Origin: Akkermansiaceae bacterium UBA985
GTDB lineage: Bacteria; Verrucomicrobiota; Verrucomicrobiia; Verrucomicrobiales; Akkermansiaceae
DNA: 15,629 nt
Reading direction: 5' to 3'
NCBI GenBank assembly: GCA_002292185.1
Contig: DBBL01000130.1
Span: 1 to 15,629 of the forward strand
Shown here: positions 14,098 to 15,629 of the stretch, piece by piece
Layout of the letters: the number at the start of each line of letters is the position of its first letter
How positions within the stretch are numbered: position 1 is the stretch's first letter
Translations under genes and position numbers: made by a program
The notes under the pieces: model-generated
Database searches by the model: none
Told to the model about the DNA's origin: nothing
The model's input: only the letters and a program-made list of their open reading frames with translations

Positions 14098-14703
14098 TTA
14101 GCTGTCTCGCCGTTTCAGGCTGTGCCAGTAGCTCGTGTCAGGCTTAAGCAATGGCTCTGGATCAGATTTGACGAGGTCAAATTGATCAATAATATATTCG
14201 AGCAGTACTAGTGAAGCGGCTGCATCGTAGAGAGCGTCATGCCACGTTTTTCCTGTGACCAGTTTGTCGATCTGTGGGGTTAGGTTCCAATGGTTGCAGA
14301 CATCTCCAAGTGCATGTGATTTGAGCTCAGGCCAGGCGGCGCGTGAGAGCTGTAGGGTATCAGCCCATGGCCCAAATCCGTGGTTGGGGAAGGCGCGTAA
14401 GTAACGTTTTTCTGTGCCGTGACCGTGTGCCACGACGATACGGCCTGATAAGGTGGCCTTGATGCTTGGCCATAATTGCATGAGTGCAGGAGCATCGGCA
14501 AGATCACCACTAGAGATGCCGTGGATCTTCTGCGCAGACCAAGTGATGTTCTGATCTGCTCGGATGAAGGAGGTGAAGTGGTCAGCGTGGCCTGCTGGTA
14601 GTGACCATGTCGCCATGCCAATCTGAACAGGCACATCTGTTTTGCCGCGCTCCGCGCCAGCTGACTCGAAGTCAATGGCGGCAAAGGTGTGCTCAGATAT
14701 CAT
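14098..14703 (-). CDS. DEDDh-family 3'-5' exonuclease (DnaQ-like)
   Basis: This is a 201-residue RNase-T/DnaQ-fold nuclease. ExoI is IDFESAG with D11 and E13, and ExoIII is H155-DALY-D160, the H-x4-D of DEDDh enzymes. ExoII reads VVAHGHGTEKRYL (90-102), where the usual AHNxxFD has Glu (E98) in the metal-ligand position and Gly for Asn. KIHGI (59-63) after ExoI is typical of the DNA polymerase III epsilon group. It is a stand-alone domain, so it is more likely an accessory proofreading or repair exonuclease than the main epsilon subunit. ATG 14703 starts two residues before the conserved strand, and upstream codons in this frame run inside aroG and look non-coding. It lies 41 nt after aroG on the same strand, so the two may be co-transcribed. 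Confidence 0.85.
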   Translation of the reverse strand: MISEHTFAAIDFESAGAERGKTDVPVQIGMATWSLPAGHADHFTSFIRADQNITWSAQKIHGISSGDLADAPALMQLWPSIKATLSGRIVVAHGHGTEKRYLRAFPNHGFGPWADTLQLSRAAWPELKSHALGDVCNHWNLTPQIDKLVTGKTWHDALYDAAASLVLLEYIIDQFDLVKSDPEPLLKPDTSYWHSLKRRDS

Positions 14704-14735
14704 GAGGGTTGTTTCAGATAAACGGTGCTCGCCAT

Positions 14736-14756
14736 GTTGCGGATTTAACCCGCAAC
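14736..14756. repeat. Inverted repeat across the aroG stop codon
   Basis: gttgcgg (14736-14742) and ccgcaac (14750-14756) pair over 7 bp around atttaac, which contains the aroG stop (14745-14747). No T-tract follows on the minus strand, so it is more likely an mRNA hairpin between aroG and the exonuclease gene than a full terminator. Confidence 0.4.
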
Positions 14757-15629
14757 GCCTGCTTCTTTGAGAGCGGCGGCAGCCTTGAGCAGGATGGCCT
14801 CGGTGGTGTCCCAATCAATACACTGGTCGGTGATGGATTGGCCGTAGGTGAGCTCATCAATGGGCTGGGGGAAGTTTTGGTTACCGGCGATAAGGTTACT
14901 TTCCAGCATCGCTCCTGTGACGTGTTTGTTTCCCGCTGTGCGTTGGCGAACAATTTCGTCAAAGACGGCCGGCATACGCTCCTGCTTTTTGCCGCAGTTG
15001 GCGTGTGACGCGTCAATCATGACGGATGGGTGTAGTCCGTTTTCTATAAGTAGGTCCGACGTCACGGCGATGTCATCGGCTCCGTAGTTCGGGCCATTAT
15101 CTCCACCCCTCAGGATAATGTGGCAGTCCGGGTTGCCAGAGGTGGTGACGGCAGAGGCGACACCCTGCTCGCTAACACCGAGGAAGGTTTGGCTCTGCGA
15201 GGCCGCTTTGATAGCATTTACCGCGGCAATCAAATCACCAGTCGTGGTGTTCTTAAATCCAAGAGGCATCGACAGGCCTGATGCCATTTGCCGGTGTGTC
15301 TGGCTTTCAGTCGTGCGCGCTCCAATAGCAGACCAGCTAATCAGGTCGGCAATATACTGGGGTGTGATGGGGTCGAGTAATTCTGTAGCGGTGGGAAGCC
15401 CGATGTCGATGATCTCGCGCAGGAATAAGCGGGCCTGGCGAAGGCCTTCGGGTATGTTGTCCGATCCATCAAGCTTTGGATCCATGATCAGACCTTTCCA
15501 GCCAACGGTGGTGCGCGGTTTCTCAAAATAGACACGCATTACAATATAGATCTGGTGTTTGACCTGTTCAGCTAGCTTCGCAAGCTTGCGAGCGTATTCG
15601 ATACCAGCCTTGGGGTCGTGAATGGAACA
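14745..15629 (-). CDS. aroG: 3-deoxy-7-phosphoheptulonate (DAHP) synthase, class I, 5' end beyond window
   Basis: DAHP synthase condenses phosphoenolpyruvate and erythrose 4-phosphate, the first step of the shikimate pathway. The C-terminal 294 residues are present. The frame runs off the right edge, so about 50-60 N-terminal residues are missing, judged from the 350-residue E. coli enzymes. The fragment opens with CSIHDP, the metal-Cys motif of GPCSIHDP, which shows that the ATG at 15539 is internal. Next come RVYFEKPRTTVGWKGL, GARTTESQ, HIILRGG, MIDASHANCGKKQ (metal His and substrate Lys region) and the C-terminal YGQSITDQC. This is the AroF/G/H type. The feedback-inhibition specificity (Phe, Tyr or Trp) cannot be read from the fragment, so the symbol is nominal. 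Confidence 0.95.
   Translation of the reverse strand, partial: CSIHDPKAGIEYARKLAKLAEQVKHQIYIVMRVYFEKPRTTVGWKGLIMDPKLDGSDNIPEGLRQARLFLREIIDIGLPTATELLDPITPQYIADLISWSAIGARTTESQTHRQMASGLSMPLGFKNTTTGDLIAAVNAIKAASQSQTFLGVSEQGVASAVTTSGNPDCHIILRGGDNGPNYGADDIAVTSDLLIENGLHPSVMIDASHANCGKKQERMPAVFDEIVRQRTAGNKHVTGAMLESNLIAGNQNFPQPIDELTYGQSITDQCIDWDTTEAILLKAAAALKEAGVAG

Noticed and set aside
14704..14814. 37-residue upstream extension of the exonuclease
   Set aside because: It runs inside aroG in another frame, is rich in Arg/His/Cys, and precedes the family start by far.
15578..15592. Perfect palindrome CGCAAGCTTGCG
   Set aside because: It lies inside well-conserved aroG coding sequence (ARKLAK codons), so no separate function is needed to explain it.

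Overview
The window reads as a chromosomal segment of a Gram-negative bacterium of the Planctomycetes-Verrucomicrobia-Chlamydiae group, most likely a marine member of the order Verrucomicrobiales. This is inferred from the character of the proteins (two OmpH/Skp-type periplasmic chaperones, AccA with type II fatty acid synthesis genes, MenD) and from start sites that almost never carry a Shine-Dalgarno sequence. No transposon, phage, CRISPR, rRNA or tRNA was seen. Nearly all of it is dense housekeeping sequence.

Layout. At the left, a small unknown gene (minus) and a monothiol-type glutaredoxin (plus) meet head to head at overlapping start codons. Then come menD (plus) and panC (minus), whose stop codons overlap tail to tail. 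Divergent from panC are two tandem skp/ompH paralogues separated by a strong terminator, followed by a divergent RodA/FtsW-family protein. A minus-strand cluster selD - DUF177 (yceD) - rpmF - plsX - fabH runs from about 10.05 kb down to 5.99 kb. Divergent from selD are an unknown two-segment membrane protein and acpP, ending in a strong terminator. Then come an unknown cytosolic protein, a membrane-anchored LysM protein with a degenerate L,D-transpeptidase-like domain, and accA. On the minus strand at the right are a DEDDh exonuclease and a DAHP synthase (aroF/G/H type) that runs off the window edge.

The main result is that selD is itself a selenoprotein gene. Its reading frame extends 94 codons upstream of the first ATG that follows an in-frame UGA. 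That UGA is codon 18, exactly at the catalytic Cys of selenophosphate synthetase, in the context S-C-A-G-U-A-S-K. The frame is otherwise intact from ATG 10048 to stop 8990, the Mg-binding aspartates are at 51, 68, 91 and 227, and a stem-loop with a GUU loop lies 33 nt after the UGA, as expected for a bacterial SECIS. UGA serves as a normal stop in other genes here, so the code is not reassigned. The organism should therefore carry SelA, SelB and tRNA-Sec elsewhere.

The genes fall into linked themes: fatty acid initiation (accA, acpP, fabH, plsX), envelope growth (skp pair, RodA-like, LysM/L,D-transpeptidase-like), cofactors and aromatics (menD, panC, aroG) and selenium (selD). Convergent neighbours are packed with 0-3 nt gaps or overlapping stops.
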